DNA of 64,000 nt, taken from NCBI GenBank assembly GCA_004431415.1, contig QPMI01000161.1:1-64000 (forward strand), read 5' to 3'. Within the stretch, counting starts at the first letter, position 1. The number at the start of each line of letters is the position of its first letter. This document shows positions 11,181 through 23,078 of the stretch, piece by piece. The position numbers and the translations under genes were made by a program. The notes beneath the pieces are model-generated. The model ran no database searches, was not told the origin of the DNA, and worked only from the letters and a program-made list of their open reading frames with translations. This stretch comes from Cyanophora paradoxa (taxonomy: Eukaryota; Glaucocystophyceae; Cyanophorales; Cyanophoraceae).

Positions 11181-12397
11181 GCCAGAGAGCCGGCGAACGC
11201 CGCTGGATCTGCTCACGCAGGTGGCCGACGAGGCGCTCGAGCGGCTGCAGCAGGAGGAGATGGAGGTCCACCGCACCGGCGCCGCGTCCGTGCCTCGCCG
11301 CCTCTTCGCTGCACCGAGCGCTGCGCTGAGCGCGCGTGCGCAGGGAGGGCCCCCCGTCGTCGGCAGACTCGACCATGACGGAGGCGTCTCCGCTGGAGGC
11401 GAGCAGCCCGCAGCACAGCGACCGCGAGGGGGCCGCCGGCAACAGCCCGCCCTACACGCCCGACGGCCGCCCGCCCGCGCGCCCTCTCCGGGCCGCACCG
11501 GCACGCTCACCGCGCGGGCCCTCCGGATGCGCGGCGAGGCCGAGGCGTGCCGCCCGCGCTGGAAGGCAGAGCCGCGCCGTGCGCACGGCCCCCGCCCTCC
11601 CGATGGGAAGCGCGGTGGCCGACGCCACGCGCAGAGAGCACACGGCGGCTCTTCGACGGGGGCGACGCCGAGAGCGAGAGCGGGTCGGACGGCTCGCCCC
11701 ACGGCGACCACGCCGGCGCCTTCGGTGCGCCCGCGCCTCGACCCGCCCGCGGGGCCGACGTGAGGGATCGCCGGGGCGCGTGGGTGCGTGCAGGCGCAGA
11801 GCGGCGGGGCTCGGTGGTGAGCCTCGCGAGCGCGGCGTCGGGCGGCTCGCCGGGGTCACCGCCGCCGGCGACGGCGGCCTCCGCTGGAAGCGTGCGCCCC
11901 GCCCGCCCCGCCCCCCGCCCCGAGCGCGTGCTCGCCGGCCGGCCTCAGCGCCCCCCGCAGTCTTCCACGAGCCGGCGTTCCAGTGCCGCAAGGAGGTCGG
12001 CGAGCGCGCGCACGTCGGTGTTTATCTCAGCGTGACGCCTCGGCGCAGGAGTTCCTCGGCCCGCTGCGCTGGGGCGCCGGCGACTCGGACCGCGCCGCCT
12101 TCGAGCGGGCCGACCTCCAGACGCGCATGACCTGGGCCCGCCTCCTCCGCCTCCCGCTCCCCGCCTTCTTCGACATGTGCGGCCCGCCCTTCTTCGCTCT
12201 GCCTTGCCTTCTCCTCAGCCCGCCTCCATTCGAGTCCAACTCTGCGCAGGTACCTGGTGGAGGGGGCGGCGGGCGCGGACCCCTCCCTCGTAGCGGCCGC
12301 CTCCCTCGCCGCAGACGGGCGCGGCGGGGCCCTCCTCGGCGCCCCCCGGCCCCGGCCCCCCGCGCAACGCTCCCCGAGCCCGCCCGTCGAGTGCTGA
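11181..12397 (+). CDS. Unrecognised Ser/Arg/Pro-rich gene, copy 1
   Basis: Not recognised. An acidic helical stretch (DLLTQVADEALERLQQEEME) is followed by low-complexity segments such as MTEASPLEASSPQHSDREGA and FDGGDAESESGSDGSPHGDH, then more ordered exons with HEPAFQCRKEVGERAHV, QEFLGPLRWGAGDSDRAAF and RMTWARLLRLPLPAFFDMC. A possible end is the TGA at 12,395-12,397. Introns are likely but not fixed. Phosphorylation-prone disorder suggests a regulatory or membrane-trafficking protein, which is only a guess. The two 9-kb copies differ by homopolymer indels that move the frame. Confidence 0.35.
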
Positions 12398-12771
12398 GCC
12401 CGCTCCCCTCGAATCGCTCGACGCTCGACCCTCTTTTTCTGCCGCCGCCTTTCTCACACATGTACAGCCTGTTTACAGCGAAGCAGCCAGTGTATAGGTC
12501 TGCAGCGAGCCGCTGCGTGCAGCTTCTTATTCGCCTTTTGTGGGCAGGTCCCGCGACCTCCATGCATATGCGACCTGTACGTGTACAGCCCCTGATTCGG
12601 AGTGTGCTTGCAATCGTTCATTGTGGTCAGCATGCTTCAATATGTCTGCGAGCTCTGTAACTATCTATATCGATATCCATCAATTCAATTGAAGCATCAA
12701 TCTCGATCATCGCGCCGCGAAAAGCTACTCGAGCACGAAAAGCGTCGCTGGCCATGGGCTATCCAAACTCG
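12398..12771. other. 3' flank at the end of repeat unit 1, no gene seen
   Basis: About 370 bp of mixed composition leading to the junction of the two 9-kb units. No open frame looks like protein. It recurs at about 21,467-21,840. Confidence 0.4.
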
Positions 12772-13316
12772 ACATGTTCAAGGATTTAGACTCTGGATCT
12801 CAATCGTTGAGATCTAGATCTAGACATTTACCCTCATTAAATTCCGAATTACCTACAATAACAACAACAACAACAACAACAACCGTTGAACCTCGCGAGC
12901 CTCGGAGCCGACACCCGCGGGCCCGGGGCGGCGGCGGGGTATAAACGTGTGCGTAGCAACCGGCTGGCCATGGCCATGGGCGGGCAGCTTGCAAGCATGG
13001 GCAGCCGCTGAGCCTGACAGTCGAAAGTTGCGATTGGGTGCCGGTGCCTCGGCGGCCACGTCAACCGCGTCGACCAGCTGCAGGCAGCGACCGGTACCCG
13101 GCGTGACCGTCACCGGCCGCGGCCGCAGCCGAGGGGCGGCGGCTGAACCTCGGAGAATTCCGAGGAAATCGGGCTCGGGGGGCCCAAAGGAGGCGCGAGT
13201 GGACCCCGCTGCTTTCGCGCGGATCCGGGTGCCACGATGCTGCCGCTGCTGCCGCCATTTGCAAGGGGAGGGCGCCGGACGCTGCCGCCGCCCGCCGGTC
13301 GAGATCGGGGCGGCGC

Positions 13317-15072
13317 TAGAGGCGGGCGCGGGAGCGGTGGGCGGGGTCGCGGGGGGCGTGGGCGAGGAAGGCGGCGAGGACGGCGAGGCCGCGCCAGGCC
13401 TCCGGGAGGAACGGCACCAGCACGGGGAAGACGTGGAACATCCCCCGCCACACCTGCCGCCCCGCGCCCCGCCCGCGCCCCCGTCAGCCAGGCCTCGCGA
13501 GCCGGCGAGCTCACGCCTCGGCTTAGGCCTTGGGGGGCCGGCGCGCCTGCAGCTCGACCTGGACGCCTGCGTGCCGGGCGCGGGCCGTGAACGAGTCGGA
13601 GTCCCCGAGCAGGCACTGCGCATCAGCATTCCCCGAATCAGTGAGAGAGAGGCCGCTAGCGCCGCGGAGGGGACAGCGGCGCCGGCACCTCCTCGGACCC
13701 CACCATGACTAGGCAGGGGGGTAGGCCGTGCAGGGGCCGCGAGACGGCCGGCATGTCTTCGGGCGTGAAGGGACGCCCCAGGATCACGGGGGCGAGGTGC
13801 TTGGACATGACTGCGCGCGGGGGGCGGGGTTCAAAATTAAATCAGTGACTCAGTGATCATGAGGCCTTCGGAAGGGGACGAGGCTAGGCGGGCGGGCGGG
13901 GGGAGGGGGGGGGGGGGGGGGGGGGCCGGGCGGGCACCGGCGTCGATCATGGGGTCGCGGCGGTTCATCTCGGCGCTCCACGTGTCCCCCTCGCACCGGA
14001 AGTCGATCCACGGCGACAGCAGCGCCGCCCCTGCCCCGCCCCCGCGCCCGCGTCGGAGGGAGGAAGGCGCGGAGCTCGGGCGCGGGCGGACCGGCGGGGA
14101 GGGGTACGCCCTTGTCGCGCAAGAGGACGAGCAGGTGCGCTGCGAGGCCTGCGGGCGGTCGGAGGCGGGGACGGGGGCGGGGACAGGGGCGGGGGCGGGC
14201 GGGGCGGACCGGCGCCGGCGGAGTCGCCGGCGAAGAGGATGTCGGCGGGGGCGACGGCGGCGCCGGCGGGGTCGACGAGGTGCTCGTAGGCGCGCTCCGC
14301 GTCGTCCAGCTGCGCCGGCCACCGGTGCTCCGGCGCCCACCGGTAGTCCACCGCGAACACCCGCGCCCCCGCTGCCCGCCCCGGCCTGAGCCGCGTACCC
14401 CCCCACCGGCACACAAGTCGGGCGGGGTACCCTGCTGGGCGAGGTGCGCGAGGAAGAAGGCGTAGTCCTTGGGCCGGTTGGCGATGAGGCCGCCGCCGTG
14501 GAGGAAGAAGACGACGCGGCTGCCGTGGGGCCCCTTCGGGACGACCCACGTCGCGCCCCACGTCTCACAGGAGTCCCCCGCTGCAGGATCGAACTCGTAC
14601 TCCTGCGCAAGAGGCGGCGAGTGCGCGTTGGGTCAAGCCGGGGCCGGGCGCGCGCATGCACTCGCACGCACGGGATAAGGCTTGTGAACGATGAAGTCGC
14701 AGAGGGGCGGGGGCGCGGGCAGGAGCCAGCCGAGGGAGTGGAACTTGCGGCGGGCCTCGCGCCAGCTTCCCGCCGGGATCTTCACGAGCCAGAGCTGCCG
14801 AATGAAGGCCCGCGCCTGCAGGGAGAGCTCCAGCTCAACCTCGTCGCCGTGCTGCCGCCGCCCCCGGCCCCCCCGCGCGCGGGGCCGCCTCAGCGACGTC
14901 GCACGTGCCGGCGACGAAACGAGGCTACCTTTGCTATCGTCTCGCCGCGGCCGCGCTTCGGTTCACGGCCGGGCGCCGCCGTGGCCGTCCGGCGCCGCAC
15001 GAGGTCCAGCGCCGCCTCGAAGCCGGCAAAGCCGAACGTGATGAGCCGCAGCGCCACGAACAGCGCGTACAT
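13317..15072 (-). CDS. HSL-family alpha/beta hydrolase, copy 2
   Basis: Second copy of the lipase of the first 9-kb unit, with the same hydrophobic N-terminus, HGGG, GDSAG and MFHVFP motifs and the same intron layout. It differs mainly by extra G or C bases inside runs, many in introns. Start ATG is at 15,070-15,072 and the stop TAG at 13,317-13,319. Role as for copy 1: a serine hydrolase acting on ester substrates, identity unknown. Confidence 0.82.
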
Positions 15073-15298
15073 GTCCGCCGAGGCGCTCGTTCGAGTCCAG
15101 CGCGCCGCCGGCCGCGAGCGACCGAGCGACCGCGAGTTGATCACTGCGGGCGGTTAGCTGGGTGCTGGGCTGCAAACGGAAGAGAAGAACCGGATCGCCC
15201 AGGCGTATGCTACGCACACCGGCGCAAGCACCAAGCAACAGGTCGATGCGCGGGGGTATAGCGCGCGCCGGCGTTGGACGGGTACATTCAGCCCAAAC

Positions 15299-16755
15299 AT
15301 GGCGACCCAGGCCCTCACCTCCCGCGAGGAGGACATCCAGAAGATGCTGGCTGCCCAGGTTCACCTGGGCACCAAGAACCTGGACTTCCAGATGGCTCGT
15401 TACGTCTGGAAGCGTCGCTCCGACGGTGCGATCCCGACCCTCGCGCCGCTTCCTCGGGGACAGCAGCCAGCCGAATTCGCTAGGATAGTGTTTTGCTAGC
15501 TTCTGCATCACGTAGCAGCGCACCGGCCAGCCCGTGCACGCGAGAGCGGCGATCGCATAGCGTGTTCGGGCTCCCGCCAGCCGCGCCGTCGCTGCGCGGA
15601 GCTTATGCGATGCTGTTCGAATGGTGCAGGTGTCCACATCATCAACATCGGCAAGACCTACGAGAAGCTGATGCTGGCGGCCCGCATCATCGTGGCCATC
15701 GAGAACCCGCAGGACGTCTGCGTGATCTCGGCCCGCCCCTACGGCCAGCGCGCGGTCCTCAAGTTCTCGCACTACACTGGCGCTCAGTGCATCGCCGGCC
15801 GCTACACCCCGGGCACTTTCACCAATCAGATCCAGGCCAAGTTCATGGAGCCGCGCCTCCTGATCGTGACCGACCCCCGCACCGACCTCCAGGTTTGTTT
15901 CTGTCGTCGAGCGGGCCCGCGCGGGAGGCGCAACGCCCGGGGCGCGCGGGAGATCAGCTTAAGACATGAGGATCTTCTTATCGCCCTGCTTTCTCACGGC
16001 GCTTTCTTTCGCCGCGCAGTCGATCCGCGAGTCGTCCTTCGCCAACATCCCGGTCATCGCTTTCTGCGACACTGACTCGCCCATCCGGTTTGCCCAGCAA
16101 CGCCCTCGCATCTGTCGCGCGCTCATGCGCTCGCTCTAGCTGGGTCGACCTCGCCATCCCGGCGAACAACAAGGGCAAGTACGCCATCGGCCTGCTCTAC
16201 CACCTCCTCGCCCGCGAGGTCCTCCGCCTCCGCGGTCCGCGCCACCGCCCTGCCGCTTTCCTTCCCCGCCGACGAGGCCCGCGCAGGCACCATCTCGCGC
16301 TCGCAGCCGTGGGACGTCATGGTCGACCTCTTCTTCTACCGCGAGCCCGAGGAGGCCGAGAAGGTCGAGGCCGAGAAGCTCGAGTTCCCGAGGAGGGTGC
16401 GCCGCCTCCGCTCACGCTCGCGCGCTCGCCTTCCCCTTGGGACCCGCATCCCCTTTTGCAGTGAAGCTGATGCGAATCGCGCAGGCTACCGCGCTCCGGC
16501 TGCCACCTCCTGGGACGGCGCCGCCGTTGCCGAGCCCACCGGCGAGTGGGGCGCGGCCGCTCCCACTGGTGAGTCTCGCCCCCTCGTCTCCTCTCGAGGC
16601 CCTCGTGATCGAATCGGCGCAACAGGCGAGTGGGGCGCTGCTGCTCCCACCGGCGAGTGGGGCGCTGAGGCCGCGGCTGCCCCGGCCGCCACCTGGACTC
16701 GGCTGCCGCCGCTCCGGGCTGGGACCAGGCTGCCGCCGTCCCCCAGTACCAGTAA
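15299..16755 (+). CDS. RPSA: 40S ribosomal protein SA (uS2), copy 2
   Basis: Second copy of RPSA with the same seven-exon structure. As written, exon 5 has lost one C (around 16,388) and the last exon one G (around 16,695) compared with copy 1. Each loss shifts the frame, yet the rest is essentially identical. For a ribosomal gene this pattern looks more like homopolymer miscalls than decay, though a silenced duplicate is possible. Confidence 0.9.
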
Positions 16756-17513
16756 TTGCACTTCTCTGGAGTGTCCCTCGCGCAGACTGGGCGCCATCAT
16801 CCATAGATGCAGATCGGTCCCCACGGACCCCTGCAGCTTCCACATCCAGTGCAGTGCCTTCAAGGGCTGTGTTCGAATCAATGGGCTGATTCTCTTCGAT
16901 CCGCGTATCACTCCATCCCCGCGTCCCGGCACAGGCCCACAGCACATGCCGCAGTGCCTATCAAGATCTGTAGATCCACTCCCTCCGATCCGCCACTCCT
17001 GCGCATGCAATCCCAGAGCTTCGAAAGGCAGACGCGTACGGGGCCCCCGCGGCCTAGCTTGAGCCTCGACTGCACATTCACCGGTACCAGGCCCTTCAGC
17101 TGCGGGGCAGCTTGCGGGGAGCCGGAGCCATGGGGGATGCGCCTTGATCCCTGAATTTAAATGCAACCAAGATAGAAAAGCGAGGTGCAAGGCGTGGCAT
17201 CGGCGCGTCTGCACCAACAACGCAGACAATACGCCCACGAGAAAAACGCGCAAAGTTTTGAATGATACTATTTGGAAACTACTGTATAGCTACATGCCAA
17301 AAAAGAAGTGAAGATGCGGGTAGAAAGAGCAGGGTTGTCCACGACCCGTTGCAAGCGGGTGTGTCGATGGCCGGGGTGGCCGGCGCGGAGCTGGGGGAAA
17401 GTTGGAGTTCGGCAGCTGGCGGAGTGGCGGGCAGAGGGGGCGAACGCCGACACGAAGCCGGGGGCGGGCGCAAATGTTGCTGCCGTGGAGGCGGGGGCGC
17501 CAGAGTTGCCTTT
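16756..17513. other. Intergenic, copy 2 of the RPSA/Pro-rich gap
   Basis: Duplicate of 7,681-8,439. No gene seen. Confidence 0.45.
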
Positions 17514-18862
17514 TCACGCCTGCTGAGACGGAGAGGCGGTGGTCTCCTGGACGGCGGGAAACGATGCAGCGGAAGTTGGCGGCGCGGGGTGCGCGGCGGC
17601 GTGCGATTCGGCGGGCTGCGCAGCGGCAGGCTGGGGCGCGACAGGCTGCGGGGAGGCCGGCTGCGGGACGGCCGGCTGGGGCGCGACAGGCTGCAGGGAC
17701 GCCGGCTGCGGGTCCGGCTGGGGGGTAACGGGCCGCGGGGCGGCCGGCTGGGGCGCGACAGGCTGCGGGGGGGCAGGCTGCGGCACGACAGGCTGCGGGG
17801 ACGCCGGCTGCGGGACGGCCGGCTGGGAGGCAACGGGCTGCGGGCGGCATGCTGAAGCGCGACAGGCTGCGGGGACGCCGGCTGCGGGACGGCCAGCTGG
17901 GGGCAACGGGCTGCGGGGCGGCCGGCTGGGCGCGACAGGCTGCGGGGAGGCCGGCGGCGGTGCGAGGGGCCGCGGAACGGTGTGCTGTGCGGCGAAGGGA
18001 TGCGCGGCGAAAGGCTGTGGGGAGAAGGGCGGAACGGCGGCTGTCTGCGGAGCGGCTGGCTGCGGGCCGCGGGCTGCTGAAGGGCCGCAGAAAGGGGAGC
18101 GGGGTAATGGCCGGCGGGATATGTGGCAGAGGGTTGCAGGGGAGTAGGGTATAGGGAGGCAGGGTGCGTGGCGGCGGGAGGCAAAGCGGCGGGCTGCTGG
18201 ACGGCGGGTTGGGCTCCAGAAAGCCGCTGGCGCTTGTACCAGCGCTGCCGCGCCTTCTCCAATACCTCCTCCTTCTTCTGGATGGCCTCCGGATCGCCCT
18301 TCGCCACCTGCAGCTCAAGGTGCTGCCGCAGTTTCCGCATCCGCGCCTTGGCCGCCGCTCGCCTGGCCTCCTGTTTCGCCGGCCGCGTGGCCTCCCGCTC
18401 AGCCGCCCGTTCTGCCGCACGCGCGGCACGGGCCGCCTTCTTGTCTGAGCGCCCCTTTGCCTGCCGCGCCGCCTCGTCCGCGGTCTGAGGCATAGCCGCG
18501 GTGGTTGAGTTCCCCTCCTCGCTGCTAGTCAGTGTCGGAATACATTGCGCTGCCGCTGCTGAGCTTGATGATGCAGAATTCACGAATTGCATCGGCCGGA
18601 ACGCTTCCTTCTTTGCTTGCTCGTCCGCCCGCGCCGCGCGAGCCCTCTCACGCTTCCCGGACAGCCGCTGCCGCGCCTCCGCTCGTGCCGAACGTGCCGC
18701 AGCCTGTCGCTGCTCTTCCGTTTGCGGCTGCTGTTCCTCCGTTTGCGGCCGCTCCCACTCTGCTGTCGGTGCAATGGTCGAAGTCCCGTCCTCGGCGGCG
18801 CCGCGCGGCAGCACAGAAACGTAGATTTCCGCTGTTTTGCTTGTTGCGCCCTCGTCCGCCAT
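17514..18862 (-). CDS. Pro/Ala/Gln-repeat protein, copy 2
   Basis: Second copy of the unrecognised repeat protein, with ATG at 18,860-18,862. The N-terminal charged helical half is intact here through KARMRKLRQHLELQVAKGDP and into the start of the repeats. The repeat half changes frame at several one-base losses (near 17,840, 17,900, 17,930 and 18,065), each in a G run. The final segment ends SPSQQA at 17,514. Comparing both copies suggests one continuous frame of about 450 codons. Confidence 0.58.
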
Positions 18863-19224
18863 CCGCCAGCTCTGGGCGAGGCCGAAATCCTAGGGAACGG
18901 CCGCGCGGCCGGAACTTCGAGAAAGACGAGAACAAAGTCGGGGGGTAGTAAGCTCACTTCGTTCGTCGAGACCAGTCTTTCAAATATGCGTACTTCTTAC
19001 GCGCTGGCTGGCGCATCTGGATTGCGCAACCCCTGTGTCTACGAGCGCCCGGGTTCGTTCTGGCACCGCGCTGTGCCCGCGCGCCGTCCCGGCGCAAGCG
19101 CCGCATTTGTTTGTTTGCGCCGTCGGGCCGCCGATTCGAGCGCGCCGGGCCTAGCGCGGTGCTAGCGTGATCTGCAGGACTGCATGATTGCTTCCTGGGC
19201 GGTTGCACCGCGCGCCGTGTCGCG
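18863..19224. other. Intergenic, copy 2 of the divergent promoter gap
   Basis: Duplicate of 9,791-10,153. Nothing else seen. Confidence 0.4.
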
Positions 19225-20039
19225 ATGACCACCTCCCCTCTCCCCAGCCGTGCTGCGCGGTTGCGGCCTCTGCTGGCGCTTATGCGGGGCTGCTAGGCCA
19301 ACCGAGACGCGTCTTCATGTATTTCTGACGGTTCCTGCGCAGCGGCTCAATTCTTTTTCGACGCGTCCGAAATCTGGTACAGCCACTGGTCAGCGCCAAT
19401 GACGCATCACAACGCACACGGTGAGTCGTTCTGGCGCTGTCTGGCATCCATTTCCTAATCCAGCGGGGCTGCGTCCGGGCCAGAGCCCGACACTCCGCCG
19501 GCATCCGGCCCCGTCTCGGCGGACAGGCCCCAGGCGCCGCTGGACCGCGACGCTCTCCTTGCAGAAATCCTCTCGTGCGCAAGTTTGACGTATTCCTCTT
19601 CTCCCAGTTGGTCTCCGCTCATTCGCTCCATGCATGTGGTCGGGCCTCAGGTTGCCCCGCTGGAAGAAAAATCGTGCGCGCCCGCTATTTCCACCAAAAC
19701 CCCTTCTGAAGCAGTCGCTAACCTTCTTTCGACGAGCAGGGACGTACTACATGAAGGTGACAGCGCACCGTCGCCCGCGCTGCTCGGCGACGCGAACGCT
19801 CGCTCACATAACCGCGCGATCAAATCTTCCGCAGAAGTATAACCTCACGCAGGTGAGCGCCTTAGCGCGGGCTCCTCTCGCTCGCGCCTCTCCGACTCAC
19901 GTCGCGGCAGCTGGAGAGTTTGAGTGACGACCAGCTGCGGGACCTGGCCAAGCGCCTGTCTCTCGTCGAGATCCCCATCGTCGGTGGCGAGAGCGGTGCT
20001 TATCTGCGCCGTGCCCGTTTCGCTACCGCTGCGCTGTAG
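19225..20039 (+). CDS. Unrecognised multi-exon gene, copy 2
   Basis: Duplicate of the gene at 10,154-10,968, with the same short KYNLTQ exon and the final exon LESLSDDQLRDLAKRL, ending at TAG 20,037-20,039. I saw no difference that changes the coding assignment. Function unknown. Confidence 0.38.
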
Positions 20040-20251
20040 CCGCTGACTGCGCGCAGAGGAGGTGATGAGCGACAGGACGAACGCCACGCGGCGGCGCGGG
20101 TCTGAGGACCTGGCGATGTGGGCCGGCACCGGGACGACCCCAAGCACGCGCACGCGCCACGCCTCTGGCCGGCCCTCCGAGACCACCGCGAAGAGTGCGC
20201 CCGGATCCCGCACACTTCCTTCCTCTTCCCTCCGCCCGCTCAGCTCCCCGC

Positions 20252-21466
20252 GCCAGAGAGCCGGCGAACGCCGCTGGATCTGCTCACGCAGGTGGCCGAC
20301 GAGGCGCTCGAGCGGCTGCAGCAGGAGGAGATGGAGGTCCACCGCACCGGCGCCGCGTCCGTGCCTCGCCGCCTCTTCGCTGCACCGAGCGCTGCGCTGA
20401 GCGCGCGTGCGCAGGGAGGGCCCCCCGTCGTCGGCAGACTCGACCATGACGGAGGCGTCTCCGCTGGAGGCGAGCAGCCCGCAGCACAGCGACCGCGAGG
20501 GGGCCGCCGGCAACAGCCCGCCCTACACGCCCGACGGCCGCCCCGCCCGCGCGCCCTCTCCGGGCCGCACCGGCACGCTCACCGCGCGGGCCCTCCGGAT
20601 GCGCGGCGAGGCCGAGGCGTGCCGCCCGCGCTGGAAGGCAGAGCCGCGCCGTGCGCACGGCCCCGCCCTCCCGATGGGAAGCGCGGTGGCCGACGCCACG
20701 CGCAGAGAGCACACGGCGGCTCTTCGACGGGGGCGACGCCGAGAGCGAGAGCGGGTCGGACGGCTCGCCCCACGGCGACCACGCCGGCGCCTTCGGTGCG
20801 CCCGCGCCTCGACCCGCCCGCGGGGCCGACGTGAGGGGATCGCCGGGGCGCGTGGGTGCGTGCAGGCGCAGAGCGGCGGGGCTCGGTGGTGAGCCTCGCG
20901 AGCGCGGCGTCGGGCGGCTCGCCGGGGGTCACCGCCGCCGGCGACGGCGGCCTCCGCTGGAAGCGTGCGCCCCGCCCGCCCCGCCCCCGCCCCGAGCGCG
21001 TGCTCGCCGGCCGGCCTCAGCGCCCCCGCAGTCTTCCACGAGCCGGCGTTCCAGTGCCGCAAGGAGGTCGGCGAGCGCGCGCACGTCGGTGTTTATCTCA
21101 GCGTGACGCCTCGGCGCAGGAGTTCCTCGGCCCGCTGCGCTGGGGCGCCGGCGACTCGGACCGCGCCGCCTTCGAGCGGGCCGACCTCCAGACGCGCATG
21201 ACCTGGGCCCGCCTCCTCCGCCTCCCGCTCCCCGCCTTCTTCGACATGTGCGGCCCGCCCTTCTTCGCTCTGCCTTGCCTTCTCCTCAGCCCGCCTCCAT
21301 TCGAGTCCAACTCTGCGCAGGTACCTGGTGGAGGGGGCGGCGGGCGCGGACCCCTCCCTCGTAGCGGCCGCCTCCCTCGCCGCAGACGGGCGCGGCGGGG
21401 CCCTCCTCGGCGCCCCCGGCCCCGGCCCCCGCGCAACGCTCCCCGAGCCCGCCCGTCGAGTGCTGA
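20252..21466 (+). CDS. Unrecognised Ser/Arg/Pro-rich gene, copy 2
   Basis: Duplicate of the gene at 11,181-12,397. One C fewer near 20,540 keeps the SPPYTPDGRP segment in frame with GRTGTLTARALRMRGEAEA, so this copy probably shows the true frame there. The HEPAFQCRKEVGERAHV and FLGPLRWGAGDSDRAAF segments are conserved. Exon boundaries and both ends are approximate. Confidence 0.33.
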
Positions 21467-21843
21467 GCCCGCTCCCCTCGAATCGCTCGACGCTCGACCC
21501 TCTTTTTCTGCCGCCGCCTTTCTCACACATGTACAGCCTGTTTACAGCGAAGCAGCCAGTGTATAGGTCTGCAGCGAGCCGCTGCGTGCAGCTTCTTATT
21601 CGCCTTTTGTGGGCAGGTCCCGCGACCTCCATGCATATGCGACCTGTACGTGTACAGCCCCTGATTCGGAGTGTGCTTGCAATCGTTCATTGTGGTCAGC
21701 ATGCTTCAATATGTCTGCGAGCTCTGTAACTATCTATATCGATATCCATCAATTCAATTGAAGCATCAATCTCGATCATCGCGCCGCGAAAAGCTACTCG
21801 AGCACGAAAAGCGTCGCTGGCCATGGGCTATCCAAACTCGAAA

Positions 21844-22860
21844 TCAAGCGGAGCTCGATCCAGAATTCGAATTCGAAGGCGGAGACGGGTTGCTGTCCGA
21901 GGACGAGGACGAGGAGGAGGAGGAGGAGGCGGCGGGGGCGGGCGGGGAGGCGCTCGCGCTCTCCGGGGACGCCGGCGGGCTCGTCGGCTGAGCCTGGGCC
22001 TGGCCCGGGACCTGCGCCAGGTCCCCCGTGCGGGTCCGCCAGCGCGCCCTCCGCTCCCGCGCCGCTGCGATCTGCTCCGCACTCGGCGTCGGCAGCTTCT
22101 TCATCCGCAGGTCCATCAGCGAGGGCGCCGCCCGCGGCGCCTGCTTGGCCGAGGCGCCGCCGTCCGGCGCGTACCGCCCCAAGTGCAGGTCCCTGCGGCG
22201 CCGCGAGAATGAGAAGGGCGCGCGCGTCCGGCGTCTACATAAGCGATGCGCCCGCCCGTATAAGCGGCGCGCACCGGTTGGAGCCGCCGCGTTTGAGCGT
22301 CCCGCCGCCCTCGGGCCGTCGGGGCGGCTTGGGCGGCCGCAGTATGCCCATGAGCTTCGAGAAGAGGTAGCCGAGGACGAATGGAATAAGGAATGCAACC
22401 ACGCGGCCGACGACTCCCAAGCCCGAGAACAGCCCGAAGTGCTTCGGCGGCGCTGCCCCCGGCGCGGCGTTGACGGTCTGAACAGCGCGGGGCGCGGGCG
22501 CCGTGTGTTGTTCGGCACGACGCCGCGGGGCCCATGTATGCCGCGCTTGCCGCTCGTGGGACGTGTGTGACGTCCTGCGATGCTGCGTGCTCTGCGCGGG
22601 GGCGCTCGCCACGCGCCTCCGCCGCGCTTTCGGCTTAGGAGCAGGCGGCGCGTCCGCGACTTCGGCTGGAGCTGCAGATGAGCCGTCTTCGCCCTCTTGC
22701 CTAATGTCCGGAACGACCGGCGGCCGCTGAGGCGCAGGGGCTGCGGCGCGCGGGAACGCAACGCCGCCGAAGAAGGCGTTTCCCCTCAGCCAGTCGGACG
22801 ATTTTAAAGATACGCTCTGCTGATGCCGATCGACTGCAAAGACCCGCTGGCGAATTCCGT
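21844..22860 (-). CDS. Single-pass membrane protein with Ser-rich tail, unrecognised
   Basis: Two exons are clear. The 5' exon (down to 22,275) contains SSDWLRGNAFFGG, a disordered Ala/Pro/Arg region and one strong hydrophobic helix (VGRVVAFLIPFVLGYLF). A GTGCGC...GCAG intron (22,193-22,274) joins NR to DLHLGRYAPDGG in the 3' exon (21,844-22,192). That exon has a basic helix (SAEQIAAARERRARWRT) and a Ser/Asn-rich end finishing NSNSGSSSA. The stop codon sits only 3 bp beyond the edge of the 9-kb repeat. The upstream boundary is uncertain. No family recognised; a tail-anchored-like or organelle-membrane protein is possible. Confidence 0.5.
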
Positions 22861-23078
22861 CCGGCCGCGCCGCCCGAACGCTCGGCCGCGACGCGGCCGC
22901 TCCGTGGGCCGCGATAGGGGATCGCCTCCACGCGAGCTCAGGGACCCACAGCCTTGCCGGCGGGGCCGAGAGAGATGGCGCGAAGAGGGCGCTCATTTTG
23001 GGGGGTACAAGGAGGAGGGAGCGCGAAGAACGACATACGTATACCGGTCTCGGCCGGCCTGGCGAACCAGTGGCGACC

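Larger units (their letters stand above)
3715..12771. repeat. 9.06-kb tandem duplication, copy 1
   Basis: The block beginning ACATGTTCAAGGATTTAGAC and ending CTATCCAAACTCG recurs immediately at 12,772-21,840. The copies are nearly identical and carry the same genes in the same order. Most differences I noticed are single-base length changes in G or C runs, for example in the lipase introns, in RPSA exon 5 and in the Pro-rich gene. Confidence 0.95.
12772..21840. repeat. 9.06-kb tandem duplication, copy 2
   Basis: Direct repeat of the preceding block at an offset of about 9,057-9,079 bp, varying through small indels. It ends where the Ser-rich tail of the next minus-strand gene begins. Several reading frames intact in one copy are shifted in the other by one base in a homopolymer. 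This suggests either a very young duplication with unpolished sequence or an assembly artefact. Confidence 0.95.
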
